From NCBI GenBank assembly GCA_903851035.1, contig CAINND010000094.1, positions 1 to 64,000 of the forward strand: a stretch of DNA of 64,000 nt. The letters run 5' to 3'. Source of the DNA: an uncultured Acidobacteriota bacterium. Lineage in GTDB: Bacteria; Acidobacteriota; Terriglobia; Terriglobales; Acidobacteriaceae. Made by a program: the position numbers and the translations under genes. The notes below the pieces were generated by a model. It did not search any database and was not told the origin of the DNA. It worked only from the letters and a program-made list of their open reading frames with translations. Shown piece after piece: positions 35,880-43,471 of the stretch; the stretch's first letter is position 1; each line of letters starts with the position of its first letter.

Positions 35880-36596
35880 ATGAAGGTGCGCATACTCAGC
35901 TTTGGACGCCTGCGCCATCTGCTGGCCGCAGAGTGCAGCATGGAGCTGCCCGCCGCTTCGACCGTGGGCTCACTGTGGCAGCAGTTGAAGTCCGCCCATT
36001 CCGAGCTTGCGGCCTATGAAGGCTCAATGGCGATTGCCGTCAACCAGCATTTTGCCGGGCTGGCAACGGAGCTGCATGAGGGTGACGAGGTGGCCTTGCT
36101 GCCGCCCGTGAGTGGTGGCAGTGCTCAGCCTGACGCGCAACTGCCGCTGCGTTCCACTCATGCCGTACTGCAGCGTGAGCCGCTGGACGCCGTGTTGCTG
36201 GCATCTTACTGCCGTGCGGGCGAAGATGGCGCCACCGTGCTCTTCGACGGCATGGTGCGCAACAACACTCGCGGCCGACAAACCCTGTATCTCGAGTACG
36301 ACAGCTATCCCGCAATGGCCGTGGCGGAGATGGAGCGGCTGGCCGTGGAGGCTCTCGGCAACTTCGCCATCCGCGACCTGCGCCTCGCGCATCGCGTCGG
36401 GCGCGTGGAGATCGGCGAGAGCAGCGTGCTCATCGTTGTCGCCAGCGCGCATCGTGCCGCGGCCTTCGAGGCCTGCCGCTGGCTGATCGATTCGTTGAAG
36501 AAGACCGTGCCGGTGTGGAAGCGGGAGTTCTTTGCCGACGGCGCCGAGTGGGCTGATGGCGATCCATTTCCGCCCGAGGTCACTCCCAGGTTTTAA
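35880..36596 (+). CDS. Fused molybdopterin synthase, MoaD-MoaE
   Basis: 238 aa. Residues 1-80 are a ubiquitin-like MoaD (MKVRILSFGRLRHLL, EVALLPPVSGG). Its Gly-Gly at 79-80 is normally the free C-terminus that carries the thiocarboxylate. Residues about 100-238 are MoaE (ATVLFDGMVRNNTRGRQTLYLEYDSY starts the core, RLAHRVGRVEIGESSVLIVV, SLKKTVPVWKREFF). Together they convert precursor Z to molybdopterin. The buried GG implies cleavage after G80, as reported for the MoaX fusion of mycobacteria. No other Moco genes are in the window. Confidence 0.93.
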   Translation: MKVRILSFGRLRHLLAAECSMELPAASTVGSLWQQLKSAHSELAAYEGSMAIAVNQHFAGLATELHEGDEVALLPPVSGGSAQPDAQLPLRSTHAVLQREPLDAVLLASYCRAGEDGATVLFDGMVRNNTRGRQTLYLEYDSYPAMAVAEMERLAVEALGNFAIRDLRLAHRVGRVEIGESSVLIVVASAHRAAAFEACRWLIDSLKKTVPVWKREFFADGAEWADGDPFPPEVTPRF

Positions 36597-36662
36597 GCGG
36601 CAGGATGCAGCCCGCCATAGTTGCCGAACTCTTTCGGTCGCTATGCCTATAATGGCCATTAC

Positions 36663-37601
36663 ATGAAACTGCATTTCGCATCTCTGCTTTTGTGCGTGCT
36701 GCCCATCACGGCCTATTCCGCGCCGCAAATCCCACAGCAATCCGCCGTACCGGGCGGCACCATCGAGGTAAATGTAAGGCTGGTCAACGTGCTGACCAGC
36801 GTGGAAGACCGCACCGGCGCTCCCTATGGCGGATTGCAGAAGGAAGACTTCCGCCTGACGGAAGATGGCGAAGTGCAGAAGGTTGCCGTCTTTGAAAAGC
36901 AAAGCGAGCTGCCGCTCTCCATCGTCATGGCCATGGATACCAGCATGAGCACCCGCAAGGATCTGCCCTTGGAGGTGGCCAGCGCGCGGCGTTTTACGCG
37001 GGCCATCCTGCGGCCGGTGGATGCCGTTGCCGTCTTTCAGTTCTCCACCTTCGTCAGCCAGGTACAGGGTTTTACCAGCGACGCGCGCAGCGTTGAGCAG
37101 GCGCTCAGCCACCTTAAGACCGGTGTCGCCACCGCGCTCTACGACGCCATCTACCTCAGCGCCGAGGCCCTGGAAAAACGCAAGGGGCGCAAGGTCATCG
37201 TGCTCATCACCGATGGTGGAGACACCAGCAGCAAGACCAATTACGCCGAGGCCCTGCGCGCGGCGCAGATCGCCGAGGCCATGATCTTCTCCATCATCAT
37301 GGTGCCCATCCAGGCCGATGCCGGCCGCGACACCGGAGGCGAGCACGCCCTGATGCAGTTGAGTGAAGACACCGGCGGACGCTATTTCTACGCCTCTTCC
37401 ATCACGCAGCTCGATGAAGCCTTCCGCCGAATCAGCGACGAGCTGCGCACCCAGTACCTGCTGGCCTACTACCCCAACCGCAAGGTGGGCGCGGAGTTCC
37501 GCCGCATCCATCTGGAGTTGACCCCCGCCGCGCTTGAGCGCCATGGCCGTTCGCTCAAGCTGCGTTATCGCACCGGCTACTACAACAGCAAAATCGAATA
37601 G
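36663..37601 (+). CDS. VWFA-related domain protein (acidobacterial type), secreted
   Basis: 312 aa from ATG 36663. A signal peptide ends near AYSA. Next come a conserved VNVRLVNVLTSVEDRTG strand and the segment LQKEDFRLTEDGEVQKVAVF, typical of the VWFA-related family expanded in Acidobacteriota. The VWA domain has the MIDAS start MAMDTSMSTRKD, ALYDAIYLSAEAL and KVIVLITDGGDTSSK. It ends with LAYYPNRKVGAEFRRIHLEL. It probably binds partner proteins in the periplasm in a metal-dependent way. Confidence 0.92.
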   Translation: MKLHFASLLLCVLPITAYSAPQIPQQSAVPGGTIEVNVRLVNVLTSVEDRTGAPYGGLQKEDFRLTEDGEVQKVAVFEKQSELPLSIVMAMDTSMSTRKDLPLEVASARRFTRAILRPVDAVAVFQFSTFVSQVQGFTSDARSVEQALSHLKTGVATALYDAIYLSAEALEKRKGRKVIVLITDGGDTSSKTNYAEALRAAQIAEAMIFSIIMVPIQADAGRDTGGEHALMQLSEDTGGRYFYASSITQLDEAFRRISDELRTQYLLAYYPNRKVGAEFRRIHLELTPAALERHGRSLKLRYRTGYYNSKIE

Positions 37602-37670
37602 TGCTGCGCCGCCCGCCGGTCGGGAAGCGGTTTGACACGCCGGGCGGCAATTTCGGCTAGAATCGTTGGC

Positions 37671-37967
37671 ATGCCTTTACGCCCCAACCCAAAGAGCAAA
37701 ACTCCTCCGCCAGAAGAGACACTGGAAGAAGCCAATTACCTCAAGCAACTTGGTGAAAAGCAGAAGCCCGTGAGCATCCGCCTGCTGGGGGGCGAAGTTG
37801 TGCGCGGCTGGATTGAGTATTACGACCGCGACATGCTGCGCCTGACCCGCGAGGGCGAGCCCAACCTTTTCATCTTCAAAAGTGAGATTGCCTACATCGC
37901 CGAGGGTGAAATTACTACACCCAAGGCGCGACGCTCGGCGGCCAAACAAGCCGCTCCGGAGGCCTGA
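37671..37967 (+). CDS. Hfq-like Sm-fold RNA-binding protein
   Basis: 98 aa from ATG 37671. Residues about 22-75 follow an Hfq/Sm pattern: an N-terminal helix (NYLKQLGEKQ), Sm1-like strands (VSIRLLGGEVVRGWIEYYDR then MLRLTREGEPNLF) and an Sm2-like FIFKSEIAYI. The usual Hfq Sm2 motif Y/F-K-H is FKS here, so the histidine is lost. The tail is basic (KARRSAAKQAA). It likely acts as a small RNA chaperone or a divergent Sm protein. It is 2 bp upstream of suhB and presumably cotranscribed. Confidence 0.7.
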   Translation: MPLRPNPKSKTPPPEETLEEANYLKQLGEKQKPVSIRLLGGEVVRGWIEYYDRDMLRLTREGEPNLFIFKSEIAYIAEGEITTPKARRSAAKQAAPEA

Positions 37968-37969
37968 GG

Positions 37970-38815
37970 GTGAGCGCAACTGCCGGCAGCGGAATCCTCG
38001 GCCAGGCCACGGCCATTGCCCGCGAGGCCGGGCAACTGCTGATGCCGTATTTCGAGCGCCGCATCGGCTACGAGTACAAGGGCGACGCCGACCTGGTCAC
38101 CGAAGCCGACCGCGCCAGCGAGACGCTCATCGTCAGCCGCCTGCGTGCAGCCTTCCCCGAGCACGGCATCGTGGGTGAAGAAGGCACGCGCGACGAGCAC
38201 GGCTCCGAGCTGCGCTGGTTTGTCGATCCTCTCGACGGCACCACGAACTTCGCGCATGGCTTTCCGGTCTTCTGCGTCAGCATGGGCCTGGAGCGCAAGG
38301 GCGAGCTGGTGGCGGGCGTGGTGTACGATCCCACCCGCGATGAAATGTTCGCCGCCGAAAAGCGCTGCGGAGCCACCGTCAACGGCCGTCCCATGCGTGT
38401 CAGTGGCACCCGGCAGCTGGTGGAAGCCATCCTGGCCACGGGCTTTCCCAGTTTCAAGCGCCACAAAAATCCCAACATTCACTTTTATCATCAGCTCACG
38501 CTGCGCTCACATGGCATACGGCGCGCCGGTTCGGCGGCCATTGACCTTGCCTACGTCGCCAGCGGGCGCTTTGACGGCTACTGGGAGTTCAACCTCAATC
38601 CATGGGACACCTCTGCCGGCGTGCTGCTGGTGCAGGAGGCCGGAGGCCGGGTCACGCGCTTCGACGGCTCCCCCTGGCTGCTGGATAGCCGGGAGACCCT
38701 GGCCAGCAACGGGCTGATGCACGACGAGCTGATGCAGAACTTTCAGGAAATCTTTGCCGGCCGCGGGTTGGACGACCTGCCCTCGCTCGAAGAGTTCAAG
38801 GCCCAGCGCCAGTAG
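37970..38815 (+). CDS. suhB: Inositol-1-monophosphatase family protein (SuhB)
   Basis: 281 aa. The start is GTG 37970, 2 bp after the stop of the Hfq-like gene, with GGAGG inside that gene's end. Metal-binding motifs of the family are present: VGEEGT with the first Glu, WFVDPLDGTTNF, and the C-terminal NPWDTSAGVLLVQEAGG. It dephosphorylates myo-inositol-1-phosphate and related sugar phosphates. In enterobacteria SuhB also acts in rRNA antitermination. The neighbouring RNA-binding gene makes an RNA-linked role conceivable but unproven. Confidence 0.93.
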   Translation: MSATAGSGILGQATAIAREAGQLLMPYFERRIGYEYKGDADLVTEADRASETLIVSRLRAAFPEHGIVGEEGTRDEHGSELRWFVDPLDGTTNFAHGFPVFCVSMGLERKGELVAGVVYDPTRDEMFAAEKRCGATVNGRPMRVSGTRQLVEAILATGFPSFKRHKNPNIHFYHQLTLRSHGIRRAGSAAIDLAYVASGRFDGYWEFNLNPWDTSAGVLLVQEAGGRVTRFDGSPWLLDSRETLASNGLMHDELMQNFQEIFAGRGLDDLPSLEEFKAQRQ

Positions 38816-38895
38816 TCCCCGGCAGGGCAGGGTTTTGCTACAATCATGAGTTTGCTGGTAAGAACGACTCTGTAGGAAAAGGACGCTTCAAGTTT

Positions 38896-39156
38896 ATGGC
38901 TTACGTGATTGCTGAACCCTGCATTGGAACCAAGGACACCGCCTGCGTGGACGCCTGCCCGGTGGATTGCATCCACCCGAAAAAGGACGAAGCCGCTCAT
39001 GGCGCCGAGGAGATGCTCTACATCGATCCCGTGGAGTGCATTGACTGCGGCGCCTGCGTTCCGGTGTGCCCGGTCTCGGCCATCTTCGCCGTCGATGACC
39101 TGCCGGAGAAGTGGCAGCACTTCACCGAGCGCAACGCCAAATATTTCGGACGCTAG
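38896..39156 (+). CDS. 7Fe/8Fe bacterial ferredoxin (FdxA-like)
   Basis: 86 aa. The first cluster segment is PCIGTKDTACVDACPVDCIHP (C9, C17, C21, C25 region) and the second is VECIDCGACVPVCPVSAIF (C-x2-C-x2-C-x3-C-P). The C9-x7-C17 spacing is that of FdxA-type [3Fe-4S][4Fe-4S] ferredoxins. It is a small cytosolic electron carrier whose partner is unknown. Confidence 0.92.
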   Translation: MAYVIAEPCIGTKDTACVDACPVDCIHPKKDEAAHGAEEMLYIDPVECIDCGACVPVCPVSAIFAVDDLPEKWQHFTERNAKYFGR

Positions 39157-39222
39157 CCGCCGGCGCAAGGCGACAGCAATATTGATTTCCGCGCGTCACC
39201 ACGCGCACTAGGAGATACGGTC

Positions 39223-40251
39223 ATGCCTCTGGTTTCGATGCGGCAGTTGCTGGACGAGGCCGCCAAGGGCGGTTACGGCGTTGGCGCCTTCAACGTAAAC
39301 AACATGGAACAGATTCAGGCCATCATGGAGGCCGCCCGCGATACCAAGTCGCCGGTCATTATCCAGGCCTCGCGCGGCGCGCGCAGCTACTCGCAGGATC
39401 TCTACCTCTACCACCTGATGCTCGCTGCCAGCGAACTCTATCCGGAAATTCCGCTGGTCATGCACCTAGACCACGGCAACAGCTTTGAGACCTGCAAGTC
39501 GGCCATCGAGCTGGGCTTCACCTCCGTGATGATGGACGGCTCGCTGAAGGAAGACGGCAAGACCCCCGCGAGCTTCGAGGAGAACGTCGCCGTTACCCGC
39601 AAGGTGGTGGAACTGGCGCACAAGCACGGCGTCACCGTCGAAGGTGAAATCGGCGTGCTGGGCGGCATCGAAGACGGACACGGCGCCGGCGGCACGGGCC
39701 TCGAGCATGTCACCGACCCCGAACAGGCCGTCGAGTTCGTCAAGCAGACCGGCGTGGACGCGCTGGCCATCGCCATCGGCACCAGCCACGGCGCTTACAA
39801 GTTCAGCAAAAAGCCGGATGGCAGCGTGCTCAAAATGGATGTGCTGATTGCCATCCACAAGCGCCTGCCCGGCGTGCACCTTGTCATGCACGGCTCGAGC
39901 TCGGTGCCCAAGGATTTGCAGGACGTCATCAACCAGTACGGCGGCAAGCTCAAGCCGACCTGGGGCGTGCCGGTGGAAGAAATTCAGCTCGGCATCCGCA
40001 ACGGCGTGCGCAAAATCAACGTGGACACCGACAACCGCCTGGCCATCACCGGAGCCATCCGCAAGGTCTTTGCGGAAACGCCGGAGAAGTTCGATCCGCG
40101 CGACTACCTGAAGCCCGCGCGCGAGGCGATGAAGAAGGTCGTGGCCCTGCGCATGACGCAGTTCGGCCAGGCCGGACACGCCGGCGACTACAAGCCCATT
40201 TCGCTGGCCGACATGACGAAGGTTTACGCCAGCGAGGCTGCGGCAAAGTAG
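39223..40251 (+). CDS. fba: Class II fructose-bisphosphate aldolase
   Basis: 342 aa, AGGAG upstream of ATG 39223. It interconverts fructose-1,6-bisphosphate with DHAP and glyceraldehyde-3-phosphate. Zn2+ and phosphate-binding motifs are [58 protein letters not shown] and [11 protein letters not shown]. The length and motifs fit the CbbA/FbaA-type Calvin-Benson-Bassham clade. A bidirectional terminator separates it from rph. Confidence 0.96.
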   Translation: MPLVSMRQLLDEAAKGGYGVGAFNVNNMEQIQAIMEAARDTKSPVIIQASRGARSYSQDLYLYHLMLAASELYPEIPLVMHLDHGNSFETCKSAIELGFTSVMMDGSLKEDGKTPASFEENVAVTRKVVELAHKHGVTVEGEIGVLGGIEDGHGAGGTGLEHVTDPEQAVEFVKQTGVDALAIAIGTSHGAYKFSKKPDGSVLKMDVLIAIHKRLPGVHLVMHGSSSVPKDLQDVINQYGGKLKPTWGVPVEEIQLGIRNGVRKINVDTDNRLAITGAIRKVFAETPEKFDPRDYLKPAREAMKKVVALRMTQFGQAGHAGDYKPISLADMTKVYASEAAAK

Positions 40252-40289
40252 TTCGCGTCAGTTTGCAAAGGGTGTTTATTCGCTCAATA

Positions 40290-40324
40290 AAAACGGCGGA
40301 GGAGCCAAGCTCCTCCGCCGTTTT
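40290..40324. terminator. Bidirectional terminator between fba and rph
   Basis: AAAACGGCGGAGGAG (40290-40304) pairs perfectly with CTCCTCCGCCGTTTT (40310-40324) around a 5-nt loop. A and T tracts on either side serve both convergent genes. Confidence 0.93.
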
Positions 40325-40346
40325 ACGTTTCAACAATTGTCCTCGG

Positions 40347-41084
40347 CTACAGCTTCACTCCCACCGACGTCAGCAACTCGCGCTGCGCGGCCGTGATCTC
40401 CTCACAGCCCTTGCGTCCCAGCGCCGTCATCTGCGCCAACTGCTCGTCGCTGAAGGCTTCGTGCTCGGCCGTGGCCTGCAGTTCGATGAATTTTCCGCCG
40501 CCGGTGAGGACGAAGTTCATGTCCACGTCGGCGCGCGAATCCTCTTCGTAGGCCAGGTCGAGCAGCGGCGCGCCGTCCACAATGCCCACGCTGATGGCGG
40601 CCACTGTATCTTTTAGCGGCCACTGCTTCAGTTTGCCGGACTGGCACAGGCGGTTCAGGGCCAGCGCCATGGCCACGTAGCCTCCGGTGATTGAGGCCGT
40701 GCGGGTGCCGCCATCGGCCTGCAACACGTCGCAGTCAATCCAAAGGGTGCGCTCGCCCAGCTTGGAGGTGTCCACCACGGCGCGCATGCTGCGGCCAATC
40801 AGGCGCTGAATCTCATGCGTGCGTCCGCCCTGCTTGCCGCGTGCGGCCTCGCGCGGGGTGCGGGTCAGGGTGGCGCGCGGCAGCATGCCGTACTCGCTGG
40901 TCACCCATCCCTTGCCCTGGTTGCGCATCCAGCCAGGCACGCTTTCCTCTACGGTTGCGGTGCACAGCACGCGGGTGTGGCCCACCTCAATGAGGCAGCT
41001 GCCCTCGGCGGTGCGCAGGAAGTCGGGCGTCAGCTTGAGCTGGCGCATCTGGTCGGCCAGTCGGTTATCGGAGCGGAAGGTCAT
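40347..41084 (-). CDS. rph: Ribonuclease PH
   Basis: 245 aa. It is a phosphate-dependent 3'-to-5' exonuclease that trims tRNA 3' ends. Family motifs are [72 protein letters not shown] and [17 protein letters not shown]. It is followed downstream on the same strand by nothing but the fba terminator, and it lies downstream of murI, with which it may be cotranscribed. Confidence 0.97.
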   Translation of the reverse strand: MTFRSDNRLADQMRQLKLTPDFLRTAEGSCLIEVGHTRVLCTATVEESVPGWMRNQGKGWVTSEYGMLPRATLTRTPREAARGKQGGRTHEIQRLIGRSMRAVVDTSKLGERTLWIDCDVLQADGGTRTASITGGYVAMALALNRLCQSGKLKQWPLKDTVAAISVGIVDGAPLLDLAYEEDSRADVDMNFVLTGGGKFIELQATAEHEAFSDEQLAQMTALGRKGCEEITAAQRELLTSVGVKL

Positions 41085-41158
41085 GGTTCATCCTTGCGGG
41101 CGGAAAGTCTGTGGCCCGTCGAGTTGCGGCGCGGTGCGCCGGGGTTTGCTACGGAAAC

Positions 41159-42055
41159 TCAGGCGGTTGCGACGGGGACGCCTTCGGGGGCGTCCAGGTC
41201 GGCGCGCTCCACGTGTTCGGCCTCAAAGCCGAGGAAGAGCGGCGCCTGGCGGTGGAACTTCTCCACCGAATCAGTGACGTAGAAGCGGTAGCTGGGCACT
41301 CCGGCGGACAGCTCGGCGCCGTGCAACTGCTGCACCACGGCGCGGGCGGTGGCCTCTGCGGAATCCACAATCTGGATGCGCTGCGGCACCACGCGGCGCA
41401 GCAAGGGGCGCAGCAAGGGGTAATGCGTGCAGCCCAGCACGAGTACGTCCACGTTGGCGCTGGCCGTGCGCAGGGCCTCAATGGTGTAGGTGCGGGCCAC
41501 CTGCTCGGTTACAGATGACTCCAGCCAGCCCTCTTCCACCAGCGGCACCAGCAGCGGACAGGCCTTCTCATGGGTGGCAAAGCCGCGGCGGGCCAGCGCA
41601 CGCTGGTATGCGTGGCTGGCGCAGGTGGCCTCGGTGGCAAACACCAGGGCCTCGCGGCTCTTGCTGATGGCGGCCGCCGCGTCGGCACCAGGTTCGATGA
41701 CGCCGAGCACCGGCACGCTGACGGCGGACTTCACGTCATACAGCGCCAGGGCCGAGGCTGTGTTGCAGCCGATGACCAGCAGATCGATGCCGCGCGCGGC
41801 CAGAAAGCGTGCCGCCAGGGTGGTATAGCGGGCGACGAACTCCTGCGACTTGGTGCCATAGGGCAGGCGCGCCGTGTCGCCAAAGAAGAGATAATCGGCG
41901 TTGGGAACCAGCGCGGCGATGGCCCGCAGAACGGTCAAACCGCCAACGCCGGAGTCGAAGACTCCGATGACGGGACGACGAGGCTGGGCAGCGGCAGTCA
42001 CTTCTCCCAATGTAACGCAAAAGCCGACGGCGCGGAATCGCCGGGGATTGCCCAT
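41159..42055 (-). CDS. murI: Glutamate racemase
   Basis: 298 aa. It makes D-glutamate for peptidoglycan. The two catalytic cysteines lie in VIGCNTASALALY and VLGCTHYPLLRPLL, and VIGVFDSGVGGLTVLRAI opens the domain. The ATG at 42055 has a GGAGGGGG ribosome site, so the 27-residue N-terminal extension before the core is probably real. It precedes rph on the same strand by 74 bp. Confidence 0.95.
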   Translation of the reverse strand: MGNPRRFRAVGFCVTLGEVTAAAQPRRPVIGVFDSGVGGLTVLRAIAALVPNADYLFFGDTARLPYGTKSQEFVARYTTLAARFLAARGIDLLVIGCNTASALALYDVKSAVSVPVLGVIEPGADAAAAISKSREALVFATEATCASHAYQRALARRGFATHEKACPLLVPLVEEGWLESSVTEQVARTYTIEALRTASANVDVLVLGCTHYPLLRPLLRRVVPQRIQIVDSAEATARAVVQQLHGAELSAGVPSYRFYVTDSVEKFHRQAPLFLGFEAEHVERADLDAPEGVPVATA

Positions 42056-42188
42056 ACCCCCTCCCCCCTATATTTCCCCGTAAAAATTTGAGAAAGAACG
42101 GGTTGGAGGTGTCGGATGTGTCGAAGGTTTCGGATGTTTCAGTTGTCAAAGAGCAGAACCTTTGAAGCTGGGGTGAACGGCGCTGATT

Positions 42189-42223
42189 CCCACCTTAGCC
42201 ACAACTGCGGCGTCGAAGGTGGG
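42189..42223. repeat. REP-like palindrome 7
   Basis: CCCACCTT (42189-42196) pairs with AAGGTGGG (42216-42223), followed by GGCACCCG. Confidence 0.65.
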
Positions 42224-42242
42224 GCACCCGTGCTTACCTTTT

Positions 42243-42355
42243 TCCCCTACTTCAAGAGTAGCAATTTGGAGGGGGGTGACCCTCAGCGCGGGGCGTTTTA
42301 TATATCGTGCGGAATCAGGCGGTTGGGAGGAATCTGGGAAAAACAGGGGTTGACA
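42243..42355 (+). repeat. ~110-bp dispersed repeat, copy B
   Basis: It shares ordered blocks with the minus strand of 6377-6487: AGCAATTTGGA, GGGGGGTGACCCTCAGCG, CGTGCGGAATCA and GGGGTTGACA. It differs mostly by short substitutions and 1-3 bp indels. It lies in an intergenic region, like copy A. Confidence 0.75.
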
Positions 42356-42428
42356 GAAAAAAGTGGCGGGCGGAAATAGGGTGCGTTTTTCAGGGAATAC
42401 CGACGCACAGGGGAACGATAGAATGCCC

Positions 42429-42460
42429 CCCACTCAAGCCCAACGAGGGGCTTGCATGGG
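42429..42460. repeat. REP-like palindrome 8
   Basis: CCCACTCAAGCCC (42429-42441) pairs with GGGCTTGCATGGG (42448-42460) with two mismatches, followed by CCACCCG. The stem is related to palindrome 4. Confidence 0.75.
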
Positions 42461-42491
42461 CCACCCGCCCAGACATGGGGCGCCGAACTTT

Positions 42492-43052
42492 CTATTTAGG
42501 AGAGATGTGGGCTACCTCTCGCTCTGTATTAACTCCCTTGATGAGGAGCCAGAGCATCAGCGGTATTTCGCCGAGACCTCCTCCGATGTAGTTATACGGA
42601 GTGCACAGGGCAGCAAGGCGTGGCGAGACAAACGTGAGCCAGCCAGCGCCCGCCAGAAAAAGAAGGGCTCCGAAGAGGCGCGGCATGAAACCCGAAAGAA
42701 GAATCAAGACACCAATTAGCGTGCAGTAGACGCCGAAGTAAACCAGGCTATGAATATGAAAAGGAAATAAATCATAGCGCCATAGTAGCTCGTTAGCCGA
42801 ACCAGCAAGGCCGAACAAGGCCGCGACCAGCGAAAGACTCCGGCTCACCGGCTTGAAGAGGAAATAGAGGAGAACGACTACGGCCATATAGGACATGCTA
42901 GCCGTCAAGTTGCATGCGGTGAGAATCCAGCCACTCACCTTGCCAGAGAAGCCGACGAGCGAGGTGATGGTGTTAACCAAGTAGAAGACTCCGGCAAGTC
43001 TTGCCCGGAACTGAGTAGAAGCACCGAGGGAATCATTCGTTATATTTCCCAT
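42492..43052 (-). CDS. DUF4386 family membrane protein
   Basis: 186 aa from ATG 43052, with AAAGGA upstream. About five to six membrane segments are seen; the first is ARLAGVFYLVNTITSLVGFS, followed by MSYMAVVVLLYFLF, LSLVAALFGLAGSANELLW, SLVYFGVYCTLIGVLILLSG and LFGALLFLAGAGWLTF. The pattern fits DUF4386, an inner membrane family of unknown function. The sequence is AT-richer than the core genes. The start at 43109 is possible but lacks a good ribosome site. Confidence 0.82.
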   Translation of the reverse strand: MGNITNDSLGASTQFRARLAGVFYLVNTITSLVGFSGKVSGWILTACNLTASMSYMAVVVLLYFLFKPVSRSLSLVAALFGLAGSANELLWRYDLFPFHIHSLVYFGVYCTLIGVLILLSGFMPRLFGALLFLAGAGWLTFVSPRLAALCTPYNYIGGGLGEIPLMLWLLIKGVNTEREVAHISPK

Positions 43053-43310
43053 CACATATCCTTTGGCCGAAGGTGAAAACTGTGACAATTCCCTCGTTTG
43101 GCTACACACAGATAGACCCGCTACTTGTGTTTTCGAATACCCTTTGCTTGCTAAACGCGATGCAGGAGAACTCGGAATCTGGCGCTAATGAGTAAATTCT
43201 GCAGTTGCCTCAGGAACCACCGACCATGAATACGCATGCGAACCAATAAAGTTCCGGGAACTCGCAGAGAGATTCCTGGCGAAATGCAGAATGTCTAAAC
43301 AGTAATAGGG

Positions 43311-43346
43311 GTCCTTCGACTCCGCTGCGCTCCGCTCAGGATGACA
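43311..43346. repeat. Widespread dispersed repeat that encodes spurious HPERSAAESKDP
   Basis: GTCCTTCGACTCCGCTGCG followed by CTCCGCTCAGGATGACA is a short element known from intergenic regions of many unrelated bacteria. Read on the minus strand it gives CHPERSAAESKDP, a frequent mis-annotated peptide. Confidence 0.75.
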
Positions 43347-43410
43347 CTTCAAAACAAAGAACAAAGACAAAAACAAGATCAACGTCAACTGCAAGTGCAA
43401 GGTCAACTAC

Positions 43411-43445
43411 CCCACCCTCCGCCAAAGGATGGCGGAAGGGTAGGG
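43411..43445. repeat. REP-like palindrome 9
   Basis: CCCACCCTCCGCC (43411-43423) pairs with GGCGGAAGGGTAGGG (43431-43445) allowing a small bulge, followed by the CACCCG foot. It lies just past the 3' end of the hydrolase gene and may end its transcript. Confidence 0.75.
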
Positions 43446-43471
43446 CACCCGCAGTTTGTGTACTTGCCGGC

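Larger units (their letters stand above)
42056..42491. other. Intergenic region packed with repeats between murI and the DUF4386 gene
   Basis: About 435 bp without a believable gene. It holds a REP-like palindrome (42189-42223), copy B of the ~110-bp dispersed repeat (42243-42355) and another REP-like palindrome (42429-42460) followed by an AGACATGGGGC half-site. The murI promoter should be near 42060-42110. Confidence 0.7.
43053..43471. other. Intergenic region with two repeat elements
   Basis: About 420 bp between two minus-strand genes. It contains the GTCCTTCGACTCCGCTGCG element at 43311, REP-like palindrome 9 at 43411, and the DUF4386 gene promoter region near 43060-43180. No gene is supported. 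Confidence 0.6.

Noticed and set aside
42116-42379. Possible 87-aa protein upstream of murI
   Set aside because: It is made of REP-like palindrome and dispersed-repeat sequence.
43185-43406. Frame containing CHPERSAAESKDP
   Set aside because: This peptide is a known artefact of a dispersed noncoding repeat.
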